64,000 nt of DNA, from contig JAAVZI010000080.1 of assembly GCA_022791575.1 (NCBI GenBank), positions 1-64,000 on the forward strand. Reading direction: 5' to 3'. The DNA is from Lachnospiraceae bacterium. GTDB taxonomy: Bacteria; Bacillota; Clostridia; Lachnospirales; Lachnospiraceae. Shown here in pieces: positions 42,674 to 51,604 of the stretch. Positions within the stretch are counted from its first letter, which is position 1, and every line of letters starts with the position of its first letter. The translations under genes were made by a program, and so were the position numbers. Below the pieces are notes generated by a model. That model did no database searches, had not been told where the DNA came from, and saw only the letters and a list, made by a program, of their open reading frames with translations.

Positions 42674-44440
42674 ATGGATTTTCAATATGGAAGCGGGATC
42701 AATTCCCGACAGGCCAATGTAGATGCTGGATATAATAATTATAATTCCTCTGGAGCAAGAGAAGATTTTCCGATTAATAAGGGAAATGAAGGTGTTCGGG
42801 ATCTGCAGCAGATCCCAGTTGGTAAGGCGTTCCGAGGTGAGGTTACAGATGTGACAGGCAGGCAGGTAACCATTCGGCTGGATAATGGACAGAGTGTGCA
42901 GGCAAGATTGGCAGAACCAATGAGTTTCAATATTGGGCAAAAGGTTTTATTTCAAATAAAATCTAATAGTGAGGGAATGATTGAGATCAAACCTCTTGCA
43001 AATGGTGCTCTGCAGGGACAGGAGGCTACGATTTTAAAGGCGTTAGAGGCGGCTAACCTGCCGGTAAATGAAAAGACCGTTTTGCTATTGCAGAATCTGC
43101 TAAAAGAGCAAATGCCCATTGACCGCAGCAGTTTGCAGAATTTTTATAAACAGATTCTGGCCAATGGAAATGCCAGTTTAGAGACAATTATACAAATGAA
43201 CAAGAATCAGATTCCAGTAACAAAAGAAAATATCGGACAGTTTGAGGCTTATAAGAATTATGAACATCGGATTGCTGCCGAAGTAGATCAGCTGTCTACA
43301 GAATTGACGCAGCTGCTGTCAGAAATTGCAGATGAGGACAGCGGAAAAGGAAGGATTCTTCATATGCAGCTTCTCCAGTTATTTGCAGGAGAAATTGGCG
43401 AAGAGCTGCCGAACCGTGAGTCTATAGGAAATGCTGTTCAGCCAGAGGCGCTGATACAGGATGGCCAGGTAGTACAAAAAGAGGGGCAGGCAATAGAGGG
43501 GCAGCCGCTGCCTGCTGAGAATACTGGAAAAGAAGGAATCTTGACGAATAGTCAACAGCAGAACCAGGGAGCAGCTGTAAATGCAGAAGCAGTTATTCTG
43601 GAAGGAAAAGAACCAGAGACTGTATTTGTACCAGGTCAGACAGGGTACGAATTGTCTGCTGGAGAACGTCAGGAAGTATTTGCTAAAATAAATGAACTTC
43701 CGATTCCGGAGGAACTAAAGGAGAGGGTGCTAAGCGGTGAAGCCCAAACGGGAGAATTAGTAAAGGAGCTCCATCAGCTTTTGCAGCAGAATCCGCAGAT
43801 GAATCTGGATAGTCTGATTCATAGTGATGGTTATAAGAAACTTTTAAAATCCCATATGAATAAACAGTGGTTTGTAAAGCCAGAACAATTGGCAGCTGGA
43901 AAAATGGAGGAGTTTTATGAGAAGCTTCATACCCAGACAAGGCATTTGGAACAGCTGCTGGAAAGTGTAGGAAAAGAGACTTCCCAGGCAGCTAAAATAG
44001 CAGGAGGAATTCGGGAAAATATTGATTTTATGAACCAGCTGAATCAGATGTTTACATATGTGCAGATACCGCTGATGATGTCTGGGAAAACGGCTCACAG
44101 TGATTTGTATGTGTTTACTAAGAAGAAGAATCTGAAAGCTCAGGAAGGAAAAGTCAGTGCTCTGCTGCATCTGGATATGGAAAATCTGGGCTGTCTGGAT
44201 GTTTATGTAGAAATGGACGGAATGGATGTCAAAACTCAGTTTAAACTGGCAGATGAAGAGTTAGTGGGTTTATTTGAGAAACATATTGATTTTTTAACCA
44301 AGCGGATTGTGGAAAAGGGGTATCGTTTTTCTTCCAAAGTAGAAATTGCAGAAAAACCGATGGATTTTGTAGAGGATTTTCTGGAACGAGGAAGAGGAAA
44401 TGCTCCTATGCAGAGATTTGCATTTGATGTTAGGGCGTGA
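42674..44440 (+). CDS. FliK-like (flagellar hook-length type) protein, YlqG position
   Basis: A 588-residue, Gln-rich, mostly soluble protein. The last 120 residues have the pattern of the FliK C-terminal (Flg_hook) domain: LLHLDMENLGCLDVYVEMDG, VKTQFKLADEELVGLFEKHI, then a short beta hairpin. Near residue 55 there is a small beta barrel (FRGEVTDVTGRQVTIRLDNG). Its place between rnhB and an flhB-like gene equals that of B. subtilis ylqG. No flagellar operon is in the window, so a link to secretion is inferred. It starts 9 bases after rnhB behind AGGTGAGG. Confidence 0.7.
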   Translation: MDFQYGSGINSRQANVDAGYNNYNSSGAREDFPINKGNEGVRDLQQIPVGKAFRGEVTDVTGRQVTIRLDNGQSVQARLAEPMSFNIGQKVLFQIKSNSEGMIEIKPLANGALQGQEATILKALEAANLPVNEKTVLLLQNLLKEQMPIDRSSLQNFYKQILANGNASLETIIQMNKNQIPVTKENIGQFEAYKNYEHRIAAEVDQLSTELTQLLSEIADEDSGKGRILHMQLLQLFAGEIGEELPNRESIGNAVQPEALIQDGQVVQKEGQAIEGQPLPAENTGKEGILTNSQQQNQGAAVNAEAVILEGKEPETVFVPGQTGYELSAGERQEVFAKINELPIPEELKERVLSGEAQTGELVKELHQLLQQNPQMNLDSLIHSDGYKKLLKSHMNKQWFVKPEQLAAGKMEEFYEKLHTQTRHLEQLLESVGKETSQAAKIAGGIRENIDFMNQLNQMFTYVQIPLMMSGKTAHSDLYVFTKKKNLKAQEGKVSALLHLDMENLGCLDVYVEMDGMDVKTQFKLADEELVGLFEKHIDFLTKRIVEKGYRFSSKVEIAEKPMDFVEDFLERGRGNAPMQRFAFDVRA

Positions 44441-44445
44441 CAGGA

Positions 44446-44763
44446 ATGAGTCAGAAAAATCGAATGAAGCGTATGGAACGGGATCAGAAGGTAAAGCAGG
44501 CGGTTGCTCTTTCTTATAATGTAGAAGAGGGAGCACCAAAAGTAATTGCAGCTGGACAGGGCTATCTGGCAGAGAAAATTATTGAAAAGGCAATGGAAAG
44601 TGATGTACCTTTGCACAGGGATGACCAGCTGGCGGAATCTTTGATGAAACTGGAAATCGGTGATATGATTCCGCCAGAATTATATGAAGTAGTGGCGGAA
44701 GTAATGGTATTTGTAGATAAAATGGATAAATTAAAGGAAAAAGTCCATGGACAAAAGAGGTAA
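44446..44763 (+). CDS. FlhB C-terminal-domain-like small protein (YlqH position)
   Basis: A 105-residue protein resembling the cytoplasmic export-switch domain of FlhB without its membrane part: VKQAVALSYNVEEGAPKVIA, GYLAEKIIEKAMESDVPLHR, LEIGDMIPPELYEVVAEVM. The family's self-cleaving NPTH loop is missing; the matching place reads YNVEEGAPK. Thus it cannot auto-cleave like FlhB. It pairs with the FliK-like gene before it. The start is uncertain: GTG 44437 overlaps the previous stop, and ATG 44446 has a better but weak AGGG. Confidence 0.82.
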   Translation: MSQKNRMKRMERDQKVKQAVALSYNVEEGAPKVIAAGQGYLAEKIIEKAMESDVPLHRDDQLAESLMKLEIGDMIPPELYEVVAEVMVFVDKMDKLKEKVHGQKR

Positions 44764-44766
44764 GAA

Positions 44767-45120
44767 TTGGATAATCAAAGAAAGAAGGGTAGCGATTATG
44801 AACAGAAGGCTGCCCGTTTTCTGGAAGAAAACGGATATCGGATCCTGCAGACCAATTACCGCTGTCGTCTTGGAGAAATCGATGTGATTGCTGTAGATGG
44901 CAAATATTTGGTCTATGTGGAAGTTAAATACCGAAAAAATCAAGAATATGGACTTCCGGTGGAGGCTGTCGATTATAAAAAGCAGAGAATTATATCAAAA
45001 GTGGCGCAGCATTATGTGATGTCTCATCATCTGATGGACAGGCCTATGCGGTTTGATGTGGTATCGATCTTAGGGGAGCAAATAGAGATTTATAAGAATG
45101 CGTTTGAATTTATTGGTTAG
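44767..45120 (+). CDS. YraN-family (UPF0102) nuclease-like protein
   Basis: A 117-residue protein with the restriction-endonuclease-like core: YEQKAARFLEENGYRIL, NYRCRLGEIDVIA and YLVYVEVKYRK. The Glu-x-Asp and Glu-x-Lys residues are those of the PD-(D/E)XK fold. Function in the cell is not settled. The start is a TTG at 44767 after AGAGG. It lies in the rplS to pgeF run. Confidence 0.92.
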   Translation: MDNQRKKGSDYEQKAARFLEENGYRILQTNYRCRLGEIDVIAVDGKYLVYVEVKYRKNQEYGLPVEAVDYKKQRIISKVAQHYVMSHHLMDRPMRFDVVSILGEQIEIYKNAFEFIG

Positions 45121-45213
45121 TTATAACTAATCTGATCGAGATAGGTAATAAAATTGTTGTGTTGTTTAGTATTTGTATTATTGAGTAAATGAGTTGTGGA
45201 AAGGATATTAATC

Positions 45214-46059
45214 ATGCAGTGGATTCGGAAAAAGGCTGATTGGCAGATTAAAATAAAGGAACAAAACGGTGTAACCTTTCTGTCGTTTCCAGTATTGGAA
45301 GAGACTGGAATTGTAAGACATGGATTTAGTACTAGGCTGGGAGGAGTCAGTGAGGGAATGTTCGCGTCTATGAATTTGAGTTTCCAGCGAGGGGACGATA
45401 GAGAGCGGGTGATGAAGAATTATCAGCGGATTGCAGCTGCACTTGGAACGAAGACTGAACATATGGTGTTGTCGCAACAGACTCATACGACCAATATCCG
45501 GGTGGTAACAGCTCAGGATAAGGGAAAAGGGATACATAAGGAGATGGATTATCGGAATGTAGATGGTATGGTGACAAATGAACCAGGGATTATGCTGGTC
45601 ACTTCATTTGCAGATTGTGTTCCGATTTATTTAGTGGATATAGCAAGGAAAGCCATTGGATTGTGCCATTCTGGCTGGCGGGGAACCGTAGGTAAAATCA
45701 GCCATGCGGCTATAAAAGTGATGAAAGAACAATATGGAACCAGGGCAGAGGATCTTAGGGCTGCTATTGGTCCTTCCATTTGTCAGGATTGCTATGAGGT
45801 CAGTGAGGATGTTATAGAGGAATTTGCAAAAGTAACTGAGCCAAAACAGCTTGAGCAGATAGCTGTTCATAAAGGAAGCGGTAAATATCAGCTCGATTTA
45901 TGGAAAGCCAATCAGTATTTTTTGGAGGAAGCAGGGGTTTTAAGAGAATATATTCAGGTGCCGGATCTCTGTACTTGTTGTAACAGCGAATATTTATTCT
46001 CTCATCGGGCTTCACAGGGAAAAAGAGGAAACCTAGCGGCATTTTTGGAGCTTTTATAG
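45214..46059 (+). CDS. pgeF: Peptidoglycan editing factor PgeF (YfiH, laccase-domain)
   Basis: A 281-residue protein with the metal-binding set of the family: QQTHTTNI, FADCVPIYL and CHSGWRGTVGK, plus IGPSICQDCYEV. It removes L-Ser wrongly put into the peptidoglycan precursor in place of L-Ala; older annotations call it a polyphenol oxidase. ATG 45214 with AAAGGA eight bases away was chosen over GTG 45196. It follows the YraN gene by about 90 bases and closes the operon. Confidence 0.93.
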   Translation: MQWIRKKADWQIKIKEQNGVTFLSFPVLEETGIVRHGFSTRLGGVSEGMFASMNLSFQRGDDRERVMKNYQRIAAALGTKTEHMVLSQQTHTTNIRVVTAQDKGKGIHKEMDYRNVDGMVTNEPGIMLVTSFADCVPIYLVDIARKAIGLCHSGWRGTVGKISHAAIKVMKEQYGTRAEDLRAAIGPSICQDCYEVSEDVIEEFAKVTEPKQLEQIAVHKGSGKYQLDLWKANQYFLEEAGVLREYIQVPDLCTCCNSEYLFSHRASQGKRGNLAAFLELL

Positions 46060-46087
46060 ATTCGGAATAAGAAAATTAGAAAAAGAA

Positions 46088-46115
46088 TTGCAATTGTTAT
46101 ATAAAATGGTATACT
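46088..46115 (+). promoter_or_regulatory. Promoter of the Hpt gene
   Basis: TTGCAA (46088-46093), 16 bases, TATACT (46110-46115). The transcript would start at about 46122, right at the dispersed hairpin repeat. Confidence 0.6.
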
Positions 46116-46123
46116 ATAGAAAA

Positions 46124-46158
46124 GGTAAGTCCCCCTCCCTAGCGGTCGGCGGACAGAA
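46124..46158 (+). repeat. Dispersed hairpin repeat, copy in the Hpt leader
   Basis: GGTAAGTCCCCCTCCCTAGC then GGTCGGCGGACAGAA. GUCC pairs with GGAC and an inner CC with GG, with unpaired C and U in the same places as the copy at 61835. It sits within a few bases of the predicted transcription start. Confidence 0.6.
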
Positions 46159-46172
46159 TAGGAGGATGTTTG

Positions 46173-46727
46173 ATGGGAATTAAGGGAATAGATATGGCAA
46201 TGGGTCTGGAGAGTGTCAATAATGAGGAAGAGATATATAATGAGATTCTGCAGATTTATTATGAAGATGGCGTTGAAATGTTAAAGGTATTAAAACAGAA
46301 CATTCAGCATACAGATTTAAAGTTATTCATTACTCATACCCATGCAATGAAAAGCGCAAGTAAAGGAATTGGCGCTAATGAGGTATCAGATCGGTTTCGG
46401 GAAATGGAATTTGCCGGAAAGGATGGGGAAATGGACAAGATTGAGGAGCAGTTTCCTTCTTGTCTGAGTGCTTTTGAAGAGTTGTTGGATCATATTAATA
46501 AATATCTGAATGGTGAAGGCAGTAACGATTCCGGCGGAGTGCAGCAGATTCTGTTGTCTATGAAAGAGGCATTAGAAGAGATGGATACCGATGTTTTTGA
46601 GGAATATCTGGAAAAGCTGGAAGAGGAAAACGAAGAAGGGCTGCAGAATAAGCTTTATGAGATTCGTACGGCATATGATGATTTTGATTATGCCCAGACG
46701 ATTAGTATTATTGAAGAAATGCTGTAG
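46173..46727 (+). CDS. Hpt-domain phosphotransfer protein
   Basis: A 184-residue soluble helical protein. Residues 20-115 form a histidine phosphotransfer domain with His57 in THTHAMKSASKGIGA, close to the HxLKG consensus of the family. A second acidic helical part covers 120-184. Such proteins pass phosphate between a hybrid kinase and a response regulator; neither is near. ATG 46173 has GGAGG seven bases upstream. Monocistronic: own promoter and a strong terminator. Confidence 0.82.
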   Translation: MGIKGIDMAMGLESVNNEEEIYNEILQIYYEDGVEMLKVLKQNIQHTDLKLFITHTHAMKSASKGIGANEVSDRFREMEFAGKDGEMDKIEEQFPSCLSAFEELLDHINKYLNGEGSNDSGGVQQILLSMKEALEEMDTDVFEEYLEKLEEENEEGLQNKLYEIRTAYDDFDYAQTISIIEEML

Positions 46728-46738
46728 ATGATGTAAAT

Positions 46739-46779
46739 GGGATGGCAGTAACTAAAAGGAGCTGCCATCCCAATTTTTT
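46739..46779 (+). terminator. Terminator after the Hpt gene
   Basis: GGGATGGCAG (46739-46748) pairs with CTGCCATCCC (46762-46771), followed by AATTTTTTT. The rest of the gap to 47051 holds only AT-rich sequence and the opposing terminator. Confidence 0.9.
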
Positions 46780-46943
46780 TCTTATTGTCTATAGAAACAT
46801 AATCGGTATTATTTTTCAAGGGAAAGTGTAATAGCCAATAGTTTTTTATTATAGCGGTTTAAAGTAATATGTAAAGCTTTTATTCACACATGTGTATGTT
46901 CTGCACTTATGGGGAACCTTAGGATAAAAATATAGAATAAAAA

Positions 46944-47007
46944 AGGAATTTTCGGCAGATCATTAAATGTAAAAAGTATGAAAGCCTGCAGAAGATTCCT
47001 TTTCTAA
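46944..47007 (-). terminator. Terminator of prs
   Basis: On the minus strand AAAAGGAAT (around 47000) pairs with ATTCCTTTTT (around 46950) with inner CTGCAG-type pairing, ending in a T run. Confidence 0.6.
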
Positions 47008-47051
47008 TATGAAGCGTATATATTTGATTTTTATAAACAATCTTTTTAATA

Positions 47052-48227
47052 TCAGCAATGGCCGAATTCGCTTAAAATCTGCTGGATTTTTTCAGTGGGA
47101 CTGTGAATTAATCCAATAGAAACATCATGGTTCAAAGCTTCAATGATCGAAGCTAGGAATTTGGACATATCCGCTTCTACATAATAAGGTCTGGACAGAA
47201 GTTCTGGTGTGCGGTATACCAGATTTGTGGTGATTACGCGGTCAATATAGCCCTGCTTGTAATATTGATCAAACTTGTCCAGCCCGTTGGAAAACAGGCC
47301 AAATGTTGTGCAGACAAATACACGACTGGCATGATAACGTTCTTTCAGCATTTTGGCAGTGTCGAGCATACTTTCTCCCGATGAAATCATGTCATCAATA
47401 ATAATTACATTTTTTCCTTCTACATTGCTGCCAAGAAATTCATGTGCAACAATGGGATTCTTACCATCTACAATTGTAGAATAATCCCGCCGTTTATAGA
47501 ACATACCCATATCTACTCCCAACACATTGGAAAAATAGATTGCACGAGCCATGGCACCTTCATCTGGGCTGATGACCATCAGATGTTCATTGTCAACCTC
47601 CAGATCCGGGACTGAATGCAAAAGACCTTTAATAAACTGATATGCGGCAGAAAAATTATCAAAGCCGTTCAGCGGTACGGCATTGGAAACTCTTGGATCA
47701 TGAGCGTCAAAAGTAATAATATTGGAAACTCCCATATTGACAAGTTCCTGCAGAGCCATAGCGCAGTCCAAGGATTCCCGTTTCGTGCGTTTATGCTGGC
47801 GGCTTTCATATAGAAACGGCATTACCACATTGATTCGTTTGGCTTTGCCAGTTGCAGCAGAAATGATTCGTTTCAAATCCTGATAATGGTCATCCGGTGA
47901 CATATGATTTTCATGACCGCATACACTATAGGTAATACTATAGTTGCAGACATCCACCATAATAAATAAATCGGTGCCGCGGATGGATTCATGAAAGATT
48001 CCCTTGGCTTCGCCTGTTCCGAAACGGGGACAGCTAGCATTTACCAGATAAGACGATTCCTGATATCCAGTCAGGTTGATAAAGGCATTTTCATTTGCAT
48101 TATCTCTGGCACGAAAGCCTACGATATGCTGGTTCACCTGTGACCCAAGTTCGCTGCAGCTGTTTAAAGCGACAAGCTTTAGCGGAGCTACCGGCATGGC
48201 CTTCTTTAGTATCTTTATATCGGACAT
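47052..48227 (-). CDS. prs: Ribose-phosphate pyrophosphokinase (long form)
   Basis: A 391-residue protein that makes PRPP from ribose 5-phosphate and ATP, for purine, pyrimidine, His and Trp synthesis. The PRPP loop VIIIDDMISSGESM and the FDAHDPRVSN and MPFLYESRQHKR segments are present. It is about 70 residues longer than the common 315-residue enzyme, with extra N-terminal residues, as in other Lachnospiraceae forms I recall. ATG 48227 follows AAAGGA at a rather long spacing; the upstream frame to 48308 runs into the der promoter region and is less likely. Confidence 0.92.
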   Translation of the reverse strand: MSDIKILKKAMPVAPLKLVALNSCSELGSQVNQHIVGFRARDNANENAFINLTGYQESSYLVNASCPRFGTGEAKGIFHESIRGTDLFIMVDVCNYSITYSVCGHENHMSPDDHYQDLKRIISAATGKAKRINVVMPFLYESRQHKRTKRESLDCAMALQELVNMGVSNIITFDAHDPRVSNAVPLNGFDNFSAAYQFIKGLLHSVPDLEVDNEHLMVISPDEGAMARAIYFSNVLGVDMGMFYKRRDYSTIVDGKNPIVAHEFLGSNVEGKNVIIIDDMISSGESMLDTAKMLKERYHASRVFVCTTFGLFSNGLDKFDQYYKQGYIDRVITTNLVYRTPELLSRPYYVEADMSKFLASIIEALNHDVSIGLIHSPTEKIQQILSEFGHC

Positions 48228-48315
48228 ATTGGATTCAATCCTTTCCTTAGAGTCTTTCTTTAACTGAATTATAACATAACAATAACATTTTATACCATAT
48301 AACGTCAAGATTTAA

Positions 48316-48344
48316 TTGCAATTTTAGAAAGAATTTAGTATGAT
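48316..48344 (+). promoter_or_regulatory. Promoter of the der-plsY-gpsA operon
   Basis: TTGCAA (48316-48321), 17 bases, TATGAT (48339-48344). Confidence 0.65.
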
Positions 48345-48399
48345 AGAATCGAGAGGTTAGGAGCTGCCTGCTTAAGAGGTGGACGGAAAGGAGCAATAT

Positions 48400-49722
48400 A
48401 TGAAACCGATTGTTGCAATTGTAGGACGCCCGAATGTGGGGAAGTCTACGCTTTTTAATGCCCTGGCGGGATCGCAGATTTCGATTGTAAAGGACACGCC
48501 GGGTGTTACAAGGGATAGAATCTATACAGATATTTCGTGGCTGAATATCAATTTTACATTAATAGATACTGGTGGTATTGAGCCGGACAGCGGAGATATT
48601 ATTCTCTCGCAGATGCGGGAACAGGCACAGATTGCTATTGATACGGCGGATGTGATTATTCTTCTGACAGATGTTCGGCAGGGGCTGGTAGATGCGGATG
48701 CCAAAGTAGCAGACATGCTGCGTCGTTCTCATAAGCCAGTGGTGCTTGTAGTCAATAAAGTGGATCATTTTGACAAATATATGCCGGATGTATATGAATT
48801 CTATAATCTGGGAATTGGTGAGCCAATAGCAATCTCAGCCAGCGGTAAGCTTGGTATCGGTGATATGCTGGATCAGGTGACTTCTTATTTTCACCAAGAG
48901 GATCTGGAAGAGGAAGAGGACGAGCGTCCGCGTGTAGCTGTGGTAGGAAAACCTAACGTAGGAAAATCTTCGATTATCAATAAATTGCTGGGAGAGAACC
49001 GGGTGATTGTCTCTGATGTGGCTGGAACCACAAGGGATGCCATTGATACGGAAATTGTCTGGGAAGGCCGCGAATATGTGTTTATTGATACAGCAGGACT
49101 CCGCAGAAAAAGCCGTGTGAAGGAAGAACTGGAGCGTTACAGTATTATCCGTACCGTGACGGCGGTGGAACGTGCCGATATTGTTGTGGTGGTGATTGAT
49201 GCAACAGAAGGGGTTACCGAACAGGATGCCAAGATTGCCGGGATTGCTCACGAACGCGGCAAGGGTGTAATTATAGCCGTGAATAAGTGGGATGCGGTTG
49301 AAAAGGATGATAAGACCATTTATGAGCATACGAAGCGGATACGGGAAACTCTCTCTTATATGCCATATGCGGAAATGCTTTTTATTTCGGCAGAGACCGG
49401 GCAGAGACTGCCTAAACTGTTTGCTATGATTGATATAGTGCTGGAGAATCAGACCCTTCGTGTAGCAACTGGCGTGCTGAACGAGATTATTTCTGAGGCG
49501 ATTGCGCTGCAGCAGCCACCCTCGGATAAGGGAAAACGCTTGAAAATCTATTATATTACTCAGGCTGCCGTGAAGCCACCGACATTTGTAGTTTTTGTAA
49601 ATGATAAACAGCTCATGCATTTTTCTTATGTGCGTTATCTGGAAAATCGTATTCGTGAGGCATTTGGATTCAGAGGCACTTCTCTGAAATTTATAATTAG
49701 GGAACGAAAGGACAAGAATTGA
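48400..49722 (+). CDS. der: Ribosome biogenesis GTPase Der (EngA)
   Basis: A 440-residue protein with two GTPase domains in a row: [12 protein letters not shown] with DTGGIEPD near the start, and [13 protein letters not shown] with DTAGLRRKS in the middle, each with an NKxD (NKVDHF, NKWDAV). A KH-like C-terminal domain follows. Der is needed for 50S assembly. AAAGGAG precedes ATG 48400. The plsY start lies one base after the stop. Confidence 0.98.
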   Translation: MKPIVAIVGRPNVGKSTLFNALAGSQISIVKDTPGVTRDRIYTDISWLNINFTLIDTGGIEPDSGDIILSQMREQAQIAIDTADVIILLTDVRQGLVDADAKVADMLRRSHKPVVLVVNKVDHFDKYMPDVYEFYNLGIGEPIAISASGKLGIGDMLDQVTSYFHQEDLEEEEDERPRVAVVGKPNVGKSSIINKLLGENRVIVSDVAGTTRDAIDTEIVWEGREYVFIDTAGLRRKSRVKEELERYSIIRTVTAVERADIVVVVIDATEGVTEQDAKIAGIAHERGKGVIIAVNKWDAVEKDDKTIYEHTKRIRETLSYMPYAEMLFISAETGQRLPKLFAMIDIVLENQTLRVATGVLNEIISEAIALQQPPSDKGKRLKIYYITQAAVKPPTFVVFVNDKQLMHFSYVRYLENRIREAFGFRGTSLKFIIRERKDKN

Positions 49723-49723
49723 C

Positions 49724-50374
49724 ATGTTAGAGAGAGTCATATCTATTATAATAGGTTATGTCTGCGGGCTGATGCAGACGTCCTATCTGTATGGACGGTT
49801 AAAGCATATTGATATCAGGGAATATGGAAGCGGCAATGCCGGAACAACGAATGCTTTGAGAACACTTGGAAAAAAGGCAGGACTGATTACATTTCTGGGA
49901 GATTTCCTGAAACCTATGATTGCGGCATTGCTGGCAGGTTTGATTTTCCGCGATCATGAGCAGGTGAAGCTGTTTGAGATCTATGCGGGTGTGGGTGCTG
50001 TATTGGGGCATATTTTCCCCTGCTATCTTGGATTCAAGGGCGGAAAAGGAGTGGCAACGATCGCTGGTATGAGTTCGCTGTTTTGTTTTCGTAATGGCTG
50101 CTGGTTTGTAGTACCTGTCATGATGCTGGTGTTTATTGCAGTAGTGGTGCTGACTCGTTATGTTTCACTAGGTTCCATTATTATTATTGTGGTATATTTT
50201 TTGTGGATCATTTATCTGGGACAGGATGGAGTGATTAAGATGGACAGTAAAGAGCTGTATGAAATCTATATTCTGACTGGTCTTTATTCCCTAGTTGCAG
50301 TATATAAGCACAGGGCGAATATACTACGGCTGGTGAGAGGTGAAGAGAATAAAATTTTTCAGAAAAAGGAGTAG
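49724..50374 (+). CDS. plsY: Glycerol-3-phosphate acyltransferase PlsY
   Basis: A 216-residue membrane protein with five or so helices and the PlsY motifs GSGNAGTTNALRTLGKKAG, GHIFPCYLGFKGGKGVAT. It moves an acyl group from acyl-phosphate to glycerol 3-phosphate, the first step of phospholipid synthesis. Its partner for making glycerol 3-phosphate, gpsA, follows six bases later, so the pair feeds one pathway. Confidence 0.96.
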   Translation: MLERVISIIIGYVCGLMQTSYLYGRLKHIDIREYGSGNAGTTNALRTLGKKAGLITFLGDFLKPMIAALLAGLIFRDHEQVKLFEIYAGVGAVLGHIFPCYLGFKGGKGVATIAGMSSLFCFRNGCWFVVPVMMLVFIAVVVLTRYVSLGSIIIIVVYFLWIIYLGQDGVIKMDSKELYEIYILTGLYSLVAVYKHRANILRLVRGEENKIFQKKE

Positions 50375-50380
50375 CAAGTT

Positions 50381-51397
50381 ATGGCAAAAGTAAGTATTAT
50401 TGGAGCGGGAAGCTGGGGGACGGCACTTTCACTTGTTCTCCATAATAATGGACACCACGTAACCGTCTGGTCGGTCTTGGAGGATGAGATTCGTATGCTG
50501 AAGGAAAAGCATGAGCATACAGATAAACTGCCGGGAGTAAAGCTGCCAGAGGAAATTGTATTTACAACCAGCCTTGAAGAGGCTGTATTGGGCCGGGAGC
50601 TGTTGGTATTAGCGGTTCCGTCACCATTTACAAGAAGTACCTCGGCCAAGTTAAGGCCGCTGGTGAAAGAGGGCCAGCTGATTGTCAATGTGGCTAAGGG
50701 CATTGAGGAAACGACATTGATGACATTGACTGAGATTATCAGCGAAGAGGTTCCGCAGGCTAAAGTAGCAGCTATGTCTGGTCCCAGCCATGCAGAAGAG
50801 GTGGGGAAAGGAATGCCGACAACCTGTGTAGCTGGCGCCAAAGAGAAAGAAACCGCAGAATATATCCAGAATCTTTTTATGAACGATGTATTTCGGGTAT
50901 ATACAAGCCCGGATTTACTCGGAATTGAACTGGGCGGCGCATTAAAGAATGTGATCGCGTTGGCTGCCGGCGTAGCGGACGGGCTGGGCTGCGGAGATAA
51001 TATTAAGGCAGCATTGATTACGCGGGGAATTGCAGAGATCTCAAGACTGGGAACGGCCATGGGCGGTAAAAAAGAAACCTTTGGCGGACTGACCGGTATC
51101 GGAGATCTGATTGTAACCTGTGCCAGCGTTCACAGCAGGAACCGCAGAGCAGGTGTCTTGATTGGAAAAGGCTATTCAATGGAAGCGGCCATGAAAGAAG
51201 TTAAGATGATTGTAGAAGGAGTTTATTCTGCAAAGGCAGCTTCAGCACTTGGGAAAAAGTATCAGGTATCCCTGCCGATTATTGATGAGGTCAATGCGGT
51301 GTTGTTTGACGGAAAACCTGCAAAAGAGGCATTAAGGGCTCTAATGCTTCGAGATCGTACGACAGAAAGCAAGGATTTAAGCTGGGGGATGGAATAA
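50381..51397 (+). CDS. gpsA: NAD(P)-dependent glycerol-3-phosphate dehydrogenase
   Basis: A 338-residue protein with the N-terminal nucleotide-binding GAGSWGTALS, then VAKGIEE, SGPSHAEEV, the catalytic Lys in ELGGALKNVIALAAG and FGGLTGIGDLIVTC. It reduces dihydroxyacetone phosphate to glycerol 3-phosphate for PlsY. AAAGGAG precedes the ATG. The operon ends at the terminator just downstream. Confidence 0.97.
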   Translation: MAKVSIIGAGSWGTALSLVLHNNGHHVTVWSVLEDEIRMLKEKHEHTDKLPGVKLPEEIVFTTSLEEAVLGRELLVLAVPSPFTRSTSAKLRPLVKEGQLIVNVAKGIEETTLMTLTEIISEEVPQAKVAAMSGPSHAEEVGKGMPTTCVAGAKEKETAEYIQNLFMNDVFRVYTSPDLLGIELGGALKNVIALAAGVADGLGCGDNIKAALITRGIAEISRLGTAMGGKKETFGGLTGIGDLIVTCASVHSRNRRAGVLIGKGYSMEAAMKEVKMIVEGVYSAKAASALGKKYQVSLPIIDEVNAVLFDGKPAKEALRALMLRDRTTESKDLSWGME

Positions 51398-51438
51398 GGC
51401 TTAATCATTTGTAAAAAATCGAATAAAAATGACTGTTA

Positions 51439-51490
51439 GAGGACCTGTAAGTTTGTCAAATGATTTGCTTACAGGTCCTCAAGTTTTCTT
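51439..51490 (+). terminator. Terminator after gpsA
   Basis: GAGGACCTGTAAG (51439-51451) pairs with CTTACAGGTCCTC (51468-51480), then a T-rich tract. Confidence 0.9.
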
Positions 51491-51518
51491 TTGTAAAATC
51501 AAGTGAGAGGTGTATAAT
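51491..51518 (+). promoter_or_regulatory. Promoter of the TepA-like gene
   Basis: TTGTAA (51491-51496), 16 bases, TATAAT (51513-51518). Confidence 0.55.
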
Positions 51519-51604
51519 ATAAGCATTTTGATCAATAATAAAATCATTCAGTTAAGTGATAGATAGTATGTTATTTGTTATAGAACATAAGGAATAGAAA
51601 GGAA

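Noticed and set aside
48835-49740. 301-codon open frame on the minus strand
   Set aside because: It lies opposite der, which is certain, and its product resembles no protein.
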